This document shows, one piece after another, positions 1-7,351 of a stretch of DNA of 10,383 bases. The notes beneath the pieces were generated by a model. It was not told the origin of the DNA and made no database searches. It saw only the letters and a program-made list of their open reading frames with translations. This DNA is from Myxococcaceae bacterium (GTDB taxonomy: Bacteria > Myxococcota > Myxococcia > Myxococcales > Myxococcaceae): assembly GCA_018262385.1 (NCBI GenBank), contig JAGSPQ010000033.1, forward strand, positions 1 through 10,383, given 5' to 3'. How positions within the stretch are numbered: position 1 is the first letter of the stretch; each line of letters opens with the position of its first letter. The position numbers and the translations under genes were made by a program.

Positions 1-1935
1 AAGTCGCTCGAGTACCTCGCCTCGAACCCCGGAGAGGACTCCCACGGGCCCTGGCTGCGGCGGCGGGCGGTGGCGCTGCGGGGAAGCTGTCGCGCCGAGC
101 GGCTGGTCGTCCTCACCCCACCCCCGAAGGCCGAGCGCTGGCTCGACGCGGAGCGGGCGGCCCTGTCCGCCGCGGTGCGGCCCCTGGCGCCCGGGCCGGA
201 CGCGGCGGCGCTCTACCTCACCCTCGCCGCCGGCGAGCGCGCCACCCTCGAGGACGCGCTGGAGGAGGACTTCGCGCGCAGCGGGCTCGCCCACGTGCTG
301 TCGGTGAGTGGACTGCACGTCGCCGCGCTCGCCCTGGTGTTGATGGCGGTGCTCAAGCGGGCGGTGGTCTGGATCCCCTGGCGCCGGCTGCGGCGGTTCG
401 AGGCCCGGCGGCTGGCAGCCCCGGCGGCGATCCCGCTGGTGTGGGGCTACGTCGCGTTCACCGGCTGGCAGCCGCCGGCGGTGCGCTCGGCGGTGATGAC
501 CTCGCTGCTGCTGGGAGGCCTCGCGCTCCATCGGCGCAGCGACGCGTTCAACGCGCTCGCGCTGGCGGCCCTCGCGGTGGCGGCGGTGACTCCCTCGGCG
601 GTGGCCGATCTGTCGCTGCGGCTGTCCTTCCTCGCGGTGCTCTCGCTGATCGTGCTCGCCCCTGCCCTGCGCGCGCTGGCGCCGGTGCCGCTGCCCAGCC
701 CGGGCACCACCAGCGGCTGGAGGCTGCAGCTGCAGCGGATCCGCGAGGCGATGCTGCAGACCTTCTGCGCCAGCCTGGCGGTGACGCTGTGCTCCGCGCC
801 GCTGCTGGCGACCAGCTTTCATCGGCTCGGAGCGGCGGGCCTGATCTCCAACGTCGTCTGCCTGCCGCTGTGCGCGCTGCTCACCGTGCTGGCCGCGGGA
901 GGCGCCGCGCTCTTCGTCGTCGCGCCCGGCCTCGCCGCCCCGCTGCTGTGGCTGGGGGCGAACACCTCGCAGCTGCTGGTCGAGGCGGCCCGGCTCTTCG
1001 CCCGGATGCCGCTGGCGGCGCTCGACGTGCCCGCCCCGAGCACCTGGGTCACTGTCGCCTGGCTCTTCGGGCTGGCGTGCTTTGCGATTGCCCAGGGAAG
1101 AGCGCGGGCGTGGGGGCTGCTGGCTCCGGCGGCGCTGGCAGTGGCGGTGCTCGGGCCCAGCCACGCCGAGCTGGAGGTGACCTTCCTCTCGGTCGGCCAC
1201 GGCGATGCGATCGTGATCAGCTCCCAGGGAGAGCACGCGCTGATCGACGGAGGCGGCGTGCCCAACGGCACCGACACCGGCCGGCGCTACGTGGTCCCGT
1301 TCCTCCGGCAGCAGCGCATCGGCCGGCTGAAGCTGGCCGCGCTGAGCCACCCCCACCCGGACCACGCGCTCGGGCTGGCCACCACCCTGGCGGTGGTGCC
1401 CACCCAGCGGCTGTGGCTGGCGGCGGGAAGCGGCGACGGGCCGCTGACCCGGCAGGTGCGGGCCGCGGCGCAAGGAGCGGTGGTCGAACAGGTCCAGCTT
1501 GGCCACCCACCGCTGACCCTCGGCGCGGCGCGGCTCGAGGTGCTCGGCCCGCCCGCCGACCGGGTGCTGCTCGAAGGGGTCAATGATCAGTCGCTGGTGC
1601 TGAAGATCCAGCACGGCGAGGTCTCGATGCTGCTGGCGGGCGACGTCGAGGCGGCGGGCGAAGAGCTGCTCTCCCCGGGGGAGCTCACCGTCCTCAAGGC
1701 GCCCCACCACGGCTCGCGCACCTCGTCCTCGGCCGCGTTCGTGCGCCGGGTGCGGCCGCGGCACGTGGTCTTCTGCGTGGGCCGAAAGAACCGGTTTGGC
1801 TTTCCCCACCCGGACGTCGAAGCCCGCTACCGGGCGGAGGGCGCGCGCTGCCACCGCACCGATCTGGACGGAGCGATCACCATCAAGAGCGACGGCCACA
1901 CCGTCGAGGTCGAGCGCTTCAGAACGTCACCGTGA
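1..1935 (+). CDS. comEC: ComEC/Rec2 family DNA internalisation channel (5' partial)
   Basis: Inner-membrane channel that carries single-stranded DNA into the cytoplasm during natural transformation. The frame is open from base 1, so the gene starts outside the window; the GTG at 70 is internal. There are 644 visible residues (numbered from base 1). The visible N-terminus matches the end of the OB-like/DUF4131 region. The Competence domain follows, with its signature SVSGLH at residues 101-106 and about seven to nine hydrophobic helices up to about residue 385. The C-terminal metallo-beta-lactamase-like domain has IDGGG (D416), HPHPDH at 450-455, AGD at 546-548, PHHGS at 568-572 and a late GFPHPD. 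These are the metal-ligand motifs of ComEC proteins whose C-terminal domain is thought to degrade the non-transported strand. No frameshift is visible. About 100-200 N-terminal residues are probably missing, judging from usual family lengths of 750-850. It converges with the minus-strand gene ending at 1948. Confidence 0.95.
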   Translation, partial: KSLEYLASNPGEDSHGPWLRRRAVALRGSCRAERLVVLTPPPKAERWLDAERAALSAAVRPLAPGPDAAALYLTLAAGERATLEDALEEDFARSGLAHVLSVSGLHVAALALVLMAVLKRAVVWIPWRRLRRFEARRLAAPAAIPLVWGYVAFTGWQPPAVRSAVMTSLLLGGLALHRRSDAFNALALAALAVAAVTPSAVADLSLRLSFLAVLSLIVLAPALRALAPVPLPSPGTTSGWRLQLQRIREAMLQTFCASLAVTLCSAPLLATSFHRLGAAGLISNVVCLPLCALLTVLAAGGAALFVVAPGLAAPLLWLGANTSQLLVEAARLFARMPLAALDVPAPSTWVTVAWLFGLACFAIAQGRARAWGLLAPAALAVAVLGPSHAELEVTFLSVGHGDAIVISSQGEHALIDGGGVPNGTDTGRRYVVPFLRQQRIGRLKLAALSHPHPDHALGLATTLAVVPTQRLWLAAGSGDGPLTRQVRAAAQGAVVEQVQLGHPPLTLGAARLEVLGPPADRVLLEGVNDQSLVLKIQHGEVSMLLAGDVEAAGEELLSPGELTVLKAPHHGSRTSSSAAFVRRVRPRHVVFCVGRKNRFGFPHPDVEARYRAEGARCHRTDLDGAITIKSDGHTVEVERFRTSP

Positions 1936-1936
1936 G

Positions 1937-1950
1937 TGACGCCGGCGTCA
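1937..1950. repeat. Perfect 14-bp palindrome at the convergent gene junction
   Basis: TGACGCCGGCGTCA is a perfect inverted repeat lying between the comEC stop (1933-1935) and the opposing gene, and it contains that gene's stop codon (1948-1950). A second short inverted repeat, GTCAC/GTGAC (1926-1930 and 1936-1940), overlaps it. As RNA it would give only a 5-bp stem with a CCGG loop and has no T-tract, so intrinsic termination is doubtful. It could be a weak two-way terminator, a protein site, or chance in GC-rich DNA. Confidence 0.35.
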
Positions 1951-3039
1951 GGACTTCTTGCGGCGGGCGAGGAAGAACAGCAGCAGCCCCACCACCGCGA
2001 CGCCGATTCCGATCATCACCGGCATCGGCAGCCCCGACTCCGCCTCGGCGGGCGGAGGAGTGACCGGCGGAACCGTGGGAGGGATGGCCGCCACCACCGC
2101 AGGGCCGGCATCGACCTCGGCCACGGCGACCGGCGCCGGCCCGGCATCGACCTCGGCCGGCAGCTCGGCCGGCTGCTCGACCACCGGCTCGGCCTTCGCG
2201 GCCTGGTTGGTGGCGACCTTCGCGTTCTTCGCTTCCTCTGCCGCGCGCTTCTTCTCTTCCGCCGCAGCGAGCCTGGCAGCCTGCTTCTCTTCCGCCGCGG
2301 CGAGCCGCGCCGCCTTCGCTTCCTCGGCTTTCTGCTTCTTCTCTTCGGCGGCGGCCTGCTTGGCGGCGAGCGCTTCCTCCCGCGCCTTCTTCTTCGCCTC
2401 GGCGGCCGCGGCGGCCTTCTCGGCGGCGGTCTCCCCCTTCACCGCCACCGCGTCGGCGACTCCGGCGTCGACCTCGGCGAGCACCAGCTTCGGGCGCTCC
2501 GCCGGCGGAGGCATCGAGCCGTCGTCGAGCTTGGCGAGCATCTTCACCGTCGCCGGGCTCTTGAGCATGATCCGGTTCTTCACGTCGCCGCTGTAGCTCA
2601 GCTCGGGCGTCACCTTGATCTGCACCTCGATCCCGCTGGCGGCCTTGAACGTCACCTCCGAGCCCGGCTTCCACTTGAAGCCGCCCTCGGCGGACACCAC
2701 CTGGCTGGTCTTGTTGCGAAACTCGAGCTTCGACTCCAGCCGGTGCTCGCCCGGCTTGACGTCACCGTGGAAGATCAGGTGCGTGCCCTCTGCCTCGAGG
2801 CCCTTCAGGTTCGGGACGGGGAGGCTGCGGCCGTCGAGGACGAAGCTGGCCTCGAGCAGCTCGTAGTTGGGTTGATCGATCCCGACCAGCTCGATCCGGA
2901 CCTTGGTGGGAGGAGTCCCTACCATCGACTTCAGCTGCCGCTCGAGCTCCTCCCGGGCGCTGCGCTCCGCCTCGGACTCGCCAAAGGCCAGGCCCAGCGG
3001 AAGCACCGCCAGCAGCAACGTCAAGCCCCCCAGACGCAT
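1948..3039 (-). CDS. Exported membrane-anchored coiled-coil protein, TolA-like architecture, unknown function
   Basis: Protein of 363 residues; I do not recognise a named family. Residues 1-20 form a signal peptide (MRLGG start, hydrophobic core, LAFG before ESEA). Residues about 45-170 look beta-rich, with a VLDGRSLPVPNL stretch and KPGEHRLESKL, suggesting an Ig-like or PEGA-like fold (inference). Residues about 203-283 are an Ala/Lys/Glu coiled coil with an exact-length 11-residue repeat. Residues 284-335 are Pro/Ala-rich. Residues 338-358 are a transmembrane helix, followed by the basic tail RRKKS. AEVDAG occurs three times (188-193, 295-300, 307-312). Topology should be periplasmic with a short cytoplasmic tail. 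The ATG at 3039 is chosen because GGGAGAG lies 6 bases upstream; an in-frame ATG at 3054 has no good site. dnaE ends 68 bases upstream on the same strand. Ala/Pro-rich proteins like this are easily misnamed from low-complexity matches (for example as TolA or an acyltransferase). Confidence 0.85.
   Translation of the reverse strand: MRLGGLTLLLAVLPLGLAFGESEAERSAREELERQLKSMVGTPPTKVRIELVGIDQPNYELLEASFVLDGRSLPVPNLKGLEAEGTHLIFHGDVKPGEHRLESKLEFRNKTSQVVSAEGGFKWKPGSEVTFKAASGIEVQIKVTPELSYSGDVKNRIMLKSPATVKMLAKLDDGSMPPPAERPKLVLAEVDAGVADAVAVKGETAAEKAAAAAEAKKKAREEALAAKQAAAEEKKQKAEEAKAARLAAAEEKQAARLAAAEEKKRAAEEAKNAKVATNQAAKAEPVVEQPAELPAEVDAGPAPVAVAEVDAGPAVVAAIPPTVPPVTPPPAEAESGLPMPVMIGIGVAVVGLLLFFLARRKKS
2251..2316 (-). 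repeat. Two tandem 33-bp units encoding an 11-residue coiled-coil repeat
   Basis: Units 2251-2283 and 2284-2316 match at 28 of 33 bases by hand alignment. They encode QAARLAAAEEK (residues 253-263) and KAARLAAAEEK (242-252), identical at 10 of 11 residues. Looser copies with AAAEEKK flank them. An 11-residue period suits a right-handed or hendecad coiled coil. It is part of the coding sequence, not a mobile repeat. Confidence 0.75.
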
Positions 3040-3045
3040 CGCTCG

Positions 3046-3052
3046 CTCTCCC
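3046..3052 (-). promoter_or_regulatory. Ribosome binding site deciding the start of the coiled-coil protein
   Basis: GGGAGAG reads on the minus strand 6 bases before the ATG at 3039. It favours this start over the in-frame ATG at 3054, which the site itself follows. Confidence 0.6.
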
Positions 3053-3107
3053 ATATGGAAAGGTCTTACTCCCGGGTGGTCAAGGGTGCCACCTCGGATC
3101 CGGGCAT

Positions 3108-6100
3108 TCACCCCAGCTCGGCGACCCGCGCTCCGAACAGCCGGTTCACCGATTCGAGCAGCTCGTCGCTGACCTGCACCTTCAGCTGGGTGCCACCGAT
3201 CAACGCCTCGGCCTCGCCCGGCATCAGCACCGCGACCGCGATCGGCGTCGCCCCGGCGTGCTTCTTCACCAGGTCCGACAGCTTCTGCAGCCGTTCGTCG
3301 GTCGCCATCGCCGCGCTCAACCGCAGCTCGAGCCGCTTCACCCGCTTCTCGCGCACCTCGCGCAGGCTCTGAATGTCCTCGACGATCAGCTCGGACGAGG
3401 GCGACTCTTCGTCCCGGTTGTTGATCTGCACCGAGCCGGTGACGAGGATCGGCTCGTCGCTCTTCAGCAGCGGCTCCCACTGCTCGTACCCGGGGCGCGC
3501 GCCGCCCTTGCTCCACTTGCCGTCCTTGCCCATCACGCTGCGGCCCGCCTCCCGGCCGGGGAAGCAGACCAGCTCGACGCTGCCCGACAGATCCTCGAGG
3601 GTGACCCACGCCATCCGCTTGCCGGTCTTGGTCGGCCGCTCGCGCAGCACCGCCACCACCCCGGCCACCGTCAGCTTGTCGTCCCGCCGGGCGCGCTGGA
3701 TGATCGTGATCGGCCGCGCGTAGCGCTTGAGCTCCTTGTCGTACGCGTGCAGCGGGTGGCCCGAGACGTAGAAGCCGATCGACTCCTTCTCGTGCGACAG
3801 CCGCTCTTTCTCCGTCCACTCCTCGACCTGCGCATAGTCGTTCTTCAGCCCGCCGCCCCTGGGGCCGGCATCGAACATCCCGAACAGGCTCTCTTGCCCG
3901 ACCGCCTTGTCGCGCTGGCTGGAAGAGCCGCGCTCGACCGCGCGCTCGATCGTCTCGAACAGCTGCTTGCGCCCGCGCTTCTCGAAGTCGAACGCGCCCG
4001 CCTTCACCAGCGCCTCGACCACCTTCTTGTTCACCCGGCGGCTGTCGACGCGCTCGCAGAAGTCGAACAGGTCCTTGAAGTGCCCCTTCTCGCGGGCCTC
4101 GAGGATCGCCGCGATCGCGCCCTCGCCCACGCCCTTGATCGCCCCCAGCCCGAAGCGGATCTTCCCTTCCACCGCGCCGAAGGCGAGGAACGAGTAGTTC
4201 ACGTCGGGAGGCAGCACCTCCTGGCCCTTCGCGCGCGCCTCGGCGATGTGGGAGACGACCTTGTCGGTGTTGTCCTTCTCGCTGGTGAGCAGCGCGGCCA
4301 TGAACTCGACCGGGTAGCGGGCCTTGAGCCAGGCGGTGTGAATCGTGATCAGCCCGTAGGCCGCCGAGTGGGACTTGTTGAACCCGTACTCGGCGAACTT
4401 CTCCATCAGGTCGAAGATCTCGCCCGCCACCTTCGGGTCGACGCTCTTCTCCTTGCAGCCGGCGAGGAAGCCGGCGCGCTCCTCGGCCATCACCGAGGCC
4501 TTCTTCTTTCCCATCGCGCGGCGCAGCAGGTCGGCGCGGCCGAGCGAGTAGCCGCCCAGCACCTGGGAAATCTGCATCACCTGTTCCTGGTAGACGATCA
4601 CCCCATAGGTGTCTTTGAGCACCGGCTCGAGCGCCGGGTGGGGGTAGGTCACCTTCTCTCGGCCGTGCTTGCGGTTGATGAAGACGTCCACCATGCCCGC
4701 GTCGAGGGGGCCGGGCCGGTAGAGCGCGCCGGCGGCAATCACGTCCTCGAAGCACGACGGCTTGAGCTTCATCACCATCTCGGTGAAGCCGCTCGACTCC
4801 ATCTGGAACACGCCGCCGGTGTCGCCCGCGCTGATCAGGTCGAACAGCGCCTTGTCGTCGATCGGGATCTTCTCCCGGAGGATCTTGTCCGCGTCGGCGC
4901 GGCCGCGGTTCACCAGGTCGAGCGCGTTCTGGATCACCGTCAACGTCTTCAGGCCGAGGAAGTCGAACTTCACCAGCCCCGCCGCTTCCACCTCGTCCTT
5001 GGCGAACTGGGTGACCAGCACCTTCTCGCCCGGCGGCTGGTAGACCGGCACGTACTCCCACAGCGGCTTGTCGGCGATCACCACCCCGGCGGCGTGCAGC
5101 CCGGCCTGCCGGTGCAACCCCTCGAGCGCGAGCCCGATCTCGAGCACGTCCTTGGTGGTGATCTCCTTGCCGTCCACCTCGGTCAGCTTGGTGGGCTTGT
5201 CGATCATCTCCTTCAGCCGCGCCTCGCCGGCGATCTCCTTCTCGAGGTCTCCGTAGATCGCCTGCTTCAAGGTGATGTTCAGCACCTCGGGCACCAGCTT
5301 GGCGAACCGATCTCCCTCCGAGTACGGCAGCCCGAACACCCGGCACACGTCGCGCAGCACGCTCTTGGCCTTCAAGCTTCCAAAGGTGATGATCTGCCCG
5401 ACGTTGTTCTCGCCGTACTTGCGGCCGACGTAGTGGATCACCTCGTCGCGGCGGTCCTGGCAGAAGTCGATGTCGAAGTCCGGCATCGAGACCCGCTCGG
5501 GGTTCAAGAAGCGCTCGAACAGCAGGTTGTACGGAATCGGATCGAGGTCGGTGATCCTCAGCGCGTAGGCGACGATCGAGCCGGCGCCCGAGCCACGGCC
5601 GGGGCCGACCGGGATCCCGTTCTGCTTCGCCCAGTTGATGAAGTCCTGAACGATCAGGAAGTAGCCGGCGAAGCCCATCTTGCTGATGACCGCGATCTCC
5701 ATCGCCAGCCGGTTGAGGTACTGCTCGCGATCGACCGGGTAGTTGAGCTCCTTGAAGCGCTCGTGCAGCCCCTTGGTCGCCAGCTCGGCCATGAAGCTGT
5801 CGGGGGTGTGATCCTCGGGGACCTTGAAGGTCGGCAGCATCGGCTTGCCCAGCTTCAGCTCGACGTTGCACATGTCCGAGATGCGCATCGTGTTGTCGAC
5901 CGCCTCGGGGACGTCCGAGAAGTAGGCGCGCATCTCTTCGGGGCTGGTGACGTACAGCTTGTCCGTCGAGTGCTTCATCCGCTTGTTGTCGGCCAGGGTC
6001 TTGCCCGAGGCGATGCACATCAACAGCTCGTGCGCCCGCGCGTCCTCGCGCTTGATGTAGTGGGCGTCGGCGGTGGCGACCAGCGGCACGTCGACGTCCC

Positions 6101-6674
6101 GCGCCAGCTGCTTCAGGTTGGAGTTGGCCGTCTCCTGCTCGGCCATTCCATTGCTCTGGATCTCGAGGAAGAAATTGCCCGGCTCGAAGATCTCTTTGTA
6201 CTCGTTGGCGGCGCGGCGGGCGTGATCCATGTCGCCGCGGAAGCAGGCGCTGGTGACCTCGCCGCCCAGGCAGGCGGTCAGCCCGACCAGCCCCTTGCTG
6301 CGCTCCTTGAGGATCATCTTGTCGATCCGCGGGTGGTAATAAAACCCGTGCAGGTACCCGGTGGACGCCAGGTACCGCAGGTTCGAGTAGCCCTCCTCGT
6401 TCTTGGCGAGGAGGATGAGGTGGTTGGCGATCTTCTCGGTCTTGTCCTCGCGCCCCTTCGGGCCGGCGACGTACGCCTCGAGGCCGATGATCGGCTTGAT
6501 CCCTCCCTCTTTGGCCTTCTTGTAGAAGTCGATCGCGCCGAACATGTTGCCGTGATCGGTCACCGCCACCGACGACATCCCCTTCTCCTTCACCGTCTTG
6601 ATCAGATCCTTCATCCGGATCGCGCCGTCGAGCAGGCTGTAGAGGGTGTGGAGATGAAGATGGGTGAAGGACAT
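3108..6674 (-). CDS. dnaE: DNA polymerase III subunit alpha (replicative polymerase)
   Basis: Catalytic subunit of the chromosomal replicase, full length at 1188 residues (E. coli 1160). The N-terminal PHP domain (about 1-275) has HLHLH at 5-9, D16, VTDHGN (H41), E66, H85, C135 and DAH at 203-205. The C-family polymerase core has GPGRGSG at 357-363, PDFDIDF with the catalytic pair D401 and D403, and KFDFLGL with the third aspartate D571. Later come a helix-hairpin-helix segment (about 836-890), an internal beta-clamp motif QESLF (927-931), an OB fold (about 1000-1085) and a C-terminal domain expected to bind tau. No intein or frameshift is visible. The ATG at 6674 has AGAGGA 10 bases upstream and gives the conserved MSFTHLHLHT start. 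It is divergent from msrB and lies upstream of the coiled-coil gene. It resembles the dnaE1 replicative type rather than the error-prone dnaE2 type, because the PHP ligands and the clamp motif are intact. Confidence 0.98.
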   Translation of the reverse strand: MSFTHLHLHTLYSLLDGAIRMKDLIKTVKEKGMSSVAVTDHGNMFGAIDFYKKAKEGGIKPIIGLEAYVAGPKGREDKTEKIANHLILLAKNEEGYSNLRYLASTGYLHGFYYHPRIDKMILKERSKGLVGLTACLGGEVTSACFRGDMDHARRAANEYKEIFEPGNFFLEIQSNGMAEQETANSNLKQLARDVDVPLVATADAHYIKREDARAHELLMCIASGKTLADNKRMKHSTDKLYVTSPEEMRAYFSDVPEAVDNTMRISDMCNVELKLGKPMLPTFKVPEDHTPDSFMAELATKGLHERFKELNYPVDREQYLNRLAMEIAVISKMGFAGYFLIVQDFINWAKQNGIPVGPGRGSGAGSIVAYALRITDLDPIPYNLLFERFLNPERVSMPDFDIDFCQDRRDEVIHYVGRKYGENNVGQIITFGSLKAKSVLRDVCRVFGLPYSEGDRFAKLVPEVLNITLKQAIYGDLEKEIAGEARLKEMIDKPTKLTEVDGKEITTKDVLEIGLALEGLHRQAGLHAAGVVIADKPLWEYVPVYQPPGEKVLVTQFAKDEVEAAGLVKFDFLGLKTLTVIQNALDLVNRGRADADKILREKIPIDDKALFDLISAGDTGGVFQMESSGFTEMVMKLKPSCFEDVIAAGALYRPGPLDAGMVDVFINRKHGREKVTYPHPALEPVLKDTYGVIVYQEQVMQISQVLGGYSLGRADLLRRAMGKKKASVMAEERAGFLAGCKEKSVDPKVAGEIFDLMEKFAEYGFNKSHSAAYGLITIHTAWLKARYPVEFMAALLTSEKDNTDKVVSHIAEARAKGQEVLPPDVNYSFLAFGAVEGKIRFGLGAIKGVGEGAIAAILEAREKGHFKDLFDFCERVDSRRVNKKVVEALVKAGAFDFEKRGRKQLFETIERAVERGSSSQRDKAVGQESLFGMFDAGPRGGGLKNDYAQVEEWTEKERLSHEKESIGFYVSGHPLHAYDKELKRYARPITIIQRARRDDKLTVAGVVAVLRERPTKTGKRMAWVTLEDLSGSVELVCFPGREAGRSVMGKDGKWSKGGARPGYEQWEPLLKSDEPILVTGSVQINNRDEESPSSELIVEDIQSLREVREKRVKRLELRLSAAMATDERLQKLSDLVKKHAGATPIAVAVLMPGEAEALIGGTQLKVQVSDELLESVNRLFGARVAELG

Positions 6675-6773
6675 GTGGTTGGTTTCCTCTGTGGTGGCGG
6701 AGCGTTGGGACCACTCGAGAGCGCGGGCAACTTAGCGTAGAAACCGCCCCCCCGGATCGGCCGTAACAGCCCC
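6675..6773. promoter_or_regulatory. Divergent intergenic region between dnaE and msrB
   Basis: This 99-base gap must carry the start signals of two divergent genes. A dnaE Shine-Dalgarno site, AGAGGA on the minus strand at 6685-6690, is clear. No -35/-10 pair of convincing quality was found on either strand. A run of seven C residues lies at 6747-6753. An in-frame TAG at 6738-6740 limits the msrB reading frame upstream. Confidence 0.45.
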
Positions 6774-7259
6774 ATGCGACTGTTCCTGCTCGGGTTGTGC
6801 TGGGTGTCGTGCGCGGCTACTGAGAAGCCCATCGAGGTGAAGCCGATGACCGAAGTGAAGGCGCCGGAAGGCAAGGTCTCCAAGAGCGAGGAGGAGTGGA
6901 AGAAGCTCCTCACCGATCAACAGTTCTACGTGCTGCGCAAGAGCGGCACCGAGCGCGCCTTCACCGGGCCGCACCTGGACGATCACGCCCCGGGCACCTT
7001 CGTCTGCGCCGGCTGTGGCGCGGTGCTGTTCGACGCGAAGGCGAAGTTCGAGAGCGGCTCCGGCTGGCCCAGCTTCTACCAGCCGGCGGCACCCGGCAGC
7101 GTCGAGGCGATCACCGACTCGACCCACGGGATGGCGCGCACCGAGGTCCGCTGCGCGAAGTGCGGCGGGCACCTGGGCCACGTCTTCGACGACGGTCCCC
7201 GGCCTACCGGACTGCGCTACTGCATCAACGGGGCGGCCCTGAAAAAGGCTTCTGAATAG
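6774..7259 (+). CDS. msrB: Peptide-methionine (R)-S-oxide reductase, probably exported
   Basis: Reduces the R-epimer of methionine sulfoxide in oxidised proteins. As drawn it has 161 residues. The MsrB domain starts at about residue 36 and holds two zinc CxxC pairs (C78/C81 and C127/C130), GHVFDDGP (137-ish region, H136) and RYCIN with catalytic C150. The position that carries the resolving Cys in E. coli-type enzymes (SGCGWPSF) is Ser96 here (SGSGWPSF). Residues 1-13 ([13 protein letters not shown]) are hydrophobic and end in a poor lipobox, suggesting export or a lipoprotein. However, the ATG at 6774 has no visible Shine-Dalgarno site, while the in-frame ATG at 6846 (M25) has GAGGTGA 5 bases upstream and would give 137 residues, the cytosolic length. 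The longer form is drawn because of the signal-like N-terminus. The enzyme call is firm; the start and location are not. Confidence 0.92.
   Translation: MRLFLLGLCWVSCAATEKPIEVKPMTEVKAPEGKVSKSEEEWKKLLTDQQFYVLRKSGTERAFTGPHLDDHAPGTFVCAGCGAVLFDAKAKFESGSGWPSFYQPAAPGSVEAITDSTHGMARTEVRCAKCGGHLGHVFDDGPRPTGLRYCINGAALKKASE
6834..6840 (+). promoter_or_regulatory. Internal ribosome binding site for an alternative msrB start
   Basis: GAGGTGA lies 5 bases before the in-frame ATG at 6846. It is the only good Shine-Dalgarno match near the 5' end of msrB and would produce a form without the hydrophobic N-terminus. It may also simply encode residues EVK. Confidence 0.4.
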
Positions 7260-7270
7260 GCGCAGCCGCT

Positions 7271-7298
7271 TTGCGAAAGAAGCGATCGCGCATAGAAC
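7271..7298 (+). promoter_or_regulatory. Possible sigma70-type promoter of the methyltransferase gene
   Basis: TTGCGA (7271-7276) and TAGAAC (7293-7298) each match the consensus at four of six bases and are 16 bases apart. Transcription would start near 7305, just before the stem-loop at 7308. The region is locally less GC-rich than its surroundings. This is a weak match that could occur by chance. Confidence 0.25.
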
Positions 7299-7307
7299 GT
7301 TCGGGCT

Positions 7308-7327
7308 CGACGCAATGGGTTGCGTCG
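7308..7327 (+). other. Perfect 8-bp stem-loop upstream of the methyltransferase start
   Basis: CGACGCAA (7308-7315) pairs fully with TTGCGTCG (7320-7327) around a TGGG loop. It sits 8 bases before the Shine-Dalgarno site AAGGAG (7336-7341). There is no T-tract after it, so it is not a standard intrinsic terminator for msrB. It may be a 5'-UTR stabiliser, an attenuator, or an operator-like inverted repeat. Confidence 0.5.
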
Positions 7328-7335
7328 CAGTTCTG

Positions 7336-7341
7336 AAGGAG
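7336..7341 (+). promoter_or_regulatory. Ribosome binding site deciding the methyltransferase start
   Basis: AAGGAG lies 10 bases before the ATG at 7352. It is only 1 base before the in-frame TTG at 7343, which is therefore unlikely to be the start. Confidence 0.65.
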
Positions 7342-7351
7342 CTTGAGCGCG

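Noticed and set aside
2017..3039. Naming the coiled-coil gene tolA or a dihydrolipoamide acyltransferase.
   Set aside because: TolA is anchored at its N-terminus and ends in a specific domain, whereas this protein has a signal peptide and a C-terminal anchor. No lipoyl or acyltransferase motif is present; only the low-complexity Ala/Pro/Lys/Glu parts look alike.
3055..3083. TTGACC (minus strand, 3083-3078) with a TTCCAT 17 bases on, as a promoter for the coiled-coil gene.
   Set aside because: The -10 match is poor, and the start point would fall inside or past the ribosome binding site. Read-through from dnaE is simpler.
3076..3093. GGTGG/CCACC inverted repeat in the gap after dnaE as a terminator.
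   Set aside because: Only a 5-bp stem with a 9-base loop and no T-tract; it would also separate two genes that look co-transcribed.
3108..6714. Very long open frames overlapping dnaE in a second minus-strand frame (joined to the coiled-coil gene) and on the plus strand (3258-6740).
   Set aside because: Their translations are Arg/Gly/Ala/Leu/His-rich without recognisable domains. They arise because GC-rich codon use in dnaE suppresses stops in other frames. The dnaE frame has all family motifs.
6747..6753. Run of seven C residues upstream of msrB as a phase-variation tract.
   Set aside because: It is short, lies outside any coding frame and is not placed between recognisable promoter elements; such runs are common in GC-rich DNA.
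7267..7289. Short inverted repeat CGCTT/AAGCG and the palindrome GCGATCGC just after msrB, as a terminator.
   Set aside because: The stem is 5 bp with an 8-base loop and no T-tract. The octamer alone is expected by chance.
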